A program made the translations under genes and the position numbers. A stretch of 64,000 nucleotides of DNA from Macrosoma leucophasiata (taxonomy: Eukaryota > Arthropoda > Insecta > Lepidoptera > Hedylidae): contig JAWQUS010000011.1 in the NCBI GenBank assembly GCA_036365455.1, positions 3,430,001 through 3,494,000 of the forward strand, given 5' to 3'. The stretch's first letter is position 1. Each line of letters starts with the position of its first letter. Shown here one piece after another: positions 24,401 through 27,400 of this stretch. The notes under the pieces were generated by a model. That model saw only the letters and a list, made by a program, of their open reading frames with translations. It ran no database searches and was not told the DNA's origin.

Positions 24401-27400
24401 TCCGTCAGGGCGGTGTCGCGTTGTGACGTCATGTCTCTCAGATCCACGCGGAGGCTCTCCAGCGTTATGGACTGGCCTGGGAACTGCACGGAATGAGATG
24501 TGGGAGTTGTCGCTTCACCCTGAAATAGTAAAATATTTATAATATCCCTCAGATCGAATTTCGGTCGCGGCGGTCAATCTCAACGGAGACTAGCCAACTG
24601 AGTTTTTAAGTACTCTCCGAGACTCGGGTTCCAAACTCTAGGCTACTACTAGGAATTTTCTCACATAAAAAATCCAATAACAGATTTCCCCGACCCGGGA
24701 ATCGAACCCGGGACCTCAGGCTTCACCAACGCGATTGCGACCACTGGGCCTACGAGGCAGTCAGTTCAGAGGCCTGAAATAATATCAGCTTCCTGAACCA
24801 TTATACTAACTGATTTCCATAGCGCAAACTCACTGACGGCTGCAGGAATATCCAAACAAGATGGAAGGGACAAAAAAAAAGAGAAATGTAAGAAAGTGAA
24901 ACATATTGTCAACTAATGATTATAATGAAGAAATTGGAAGACATTGGAAAATCCGAAGCAAGAACAAAGAATTCTCCAGGGCGAGAATCCTTTGTTCTTG
25001 CTACTAATTTTTATTCATACCCACTGCCACTACACCACGATACGCACTGGCGGCCTGGGCAAACGCGTTGATTAAGAAACCACTCATAGTGCCCAGCACA
25101 TTGCTGGAAGTATAATCCAGGTGTTTATTAATTCTTAATCGGCACACCGATAACTTCTATGAGTAATGGATCCATCCTTTGAATCTTGATGAGCATCACT
25201 TCCACAATGTGCTAGCAGCTATAACTATCGTGACACAAGTAGTAAACGCTTATTCAGGGAGCTGGGAAGATGGAGCTTTGTCCGTTAGCTTGAAGGAGCT
25301 TCACACATGTTTAGACGATAGTCATACCTGTCGGTCAGAAGGGTAGCGGACGCCCCGGTGAACGCGTCATTCGTTTTAAAATAAAACTTAACCAATAACT
25401 CATCTTAGCACCAGGTGTTCCATATCCAGATGGGCTGAGACTTTAAGTTTAAGAAGTTTCAATGATTGTCGTACCTGTCGCTCAGAAGGGTAGCTGCTGC
25501 TATGAAGAACATGTCGCTATTGGCTTTAAGATATAGCAAAACTTCAAATAAAGATAACTCCAACCAACACTCACCTTAGCACCAGGCGTTCCGTATCCCG
25601 ACATGTTCTGACCACCGTACATGTTGCCTCCCTGACCGTACCCACTGGCAGGCTGACCCCCAAACGCACTGGCGCCCTGGGCAAACGCGTTGATTGAGAA
25701 ACCGCTCAAAGTGCCCAATAGATCCCTGGTAGTAGAATCCAGATCGTTTTTCACGCGATACAAGTCCCTCTCAGTGCTGGTCTGCAGTTCGGCGAAGAAA
25801 CGCTTCACGGCGACTACCTCGCGCCACAGGTTCAGGAGGCGGTTGTGTTCACTTGAATAGTAGTCGTTGAATGCCTAAAAATAGCCCATCCTTAGTAGAT
25901 ATAAGGTTGAGACAATTTTGCAATATAGGTGTACGTTGTTAGAGCTTGTAACACGTTACGTCAAATAATACAGTGCCGAATAAGTGTTTTTCCAGTGGTT
26001 ATTTCTTGCTGGAAATCATGACCACTATAAAGCTACATCAAGCAGCAGCTGGGTGTAGTTTTAAGCTAGCTCACATAAAACCAATAAGAACTATAAGGTG
26101 TCGGCCTTGGGACATGACGATCCCACTGCCCACTAGTGGAAAAATTCTCTTCCAGTGGAAGAGAAATATTTCGCTTGTTCAGTCAGTCAACCAAGCAATG
26201 GTGGTCAAAACATTCTAATGGGGCAGTAGTAATTGCAATACCGAAAGATGGGCAGCAGCTTCGTGCGATAAAACTACCACCACTGAGATTGCCAATCTGT
26301 ATGCCAATGGTGGCAATTATGCCATATCCCTTTTGTTGAGGAGGCTTTGGTCCAACAGTGGGTGTTTTATGGCAAAATAACGATAACATAACAGACTCAT
26401 TATTAGTAGTAAGTAGTTGGTTCTAGTATTGATTTATTTCATTGTATTTTTATCTTATCATCATACCAGTACTTGTCAATAGTTCTGTGGTGCTATTAGA
26501 TTATGAGGCACTTAATATATGCCTCAGATCTAGAGACAAAGTAAAAGTTTTTTTCACTGGTGGTAGAGCTCCAGTGACGGAGCTCGCGGGCGTAGGCACC
26601 ACCGCATTACCTAATATACTTGCCGCTAAATGGTAGTGTTCAGCACTATCGTGTTCCGGTCAGGTGGTAATGTACGACCCTGTAATTTCCGGCACAGAGG
26701 TATAACATCTTAGGCCTCAGGAGTGGTAACGCATCTGCATTTTGACCTTGGTCTTTGTGTGGGTGTTTATAGGCTGCAGTTATCACTTAACATCAACGTG
26801 AACTGCACACTTGTTTGCCACTTACATGACATAACGAAAAAAAAAAAAAAAAAACAAATCTTATATTGTTTGAAGTGCATCACAAAATTCTGAATGTAAG
26901 AAGAGTGAACTGAGATACCTGTTCTTCGTCCTTCCATTCATCCTCCTTGATAGCCATTTCATCACGCATCGTCTCCCAATCATTGGTGAGCTTCTGCAGG
27001 TCATTAGTGAGAGCCTCGTTAAGGTGATGTGACTCCTCCAGCTGGTCACGGAGCAAGTTGTTTTGGGACACTAGCTTTTCACATCTGCATAGAAAATGTT
27101 ACATATTACACAAACCCAATGGCCATAAGGAGGATGGCTATCTGGTTCATAATTTACTGGTCACCTCACCTCACCCATACTAGGGTATACAGTCTATATT
27201 TTAAAGTAGAGTGTTTGATGTTTCTCAGTGTCTTGTTTTTTATGCATATTACTTGTATGAACACTATGTTTAAGTCAGACATTTGCCAGGTGTATCATGA
27301 TGGGATCATTTAACTCCCTTGGGAATTACCGGACAAAGGAAGTTGATGTTCTCAAGTGTCCCTGTCCCCCAACATCATCGAAGTTCAGTCCAACAATGAC

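Noticed and set aside
25328..25520. Functional alternative exons encoding ATLLTD/ATLLSD
   Set aside because: They leave two bases at the donor, which does not match the phase-0 start of exon 24346-24519; treated as relics unless transcripts show otherwise.
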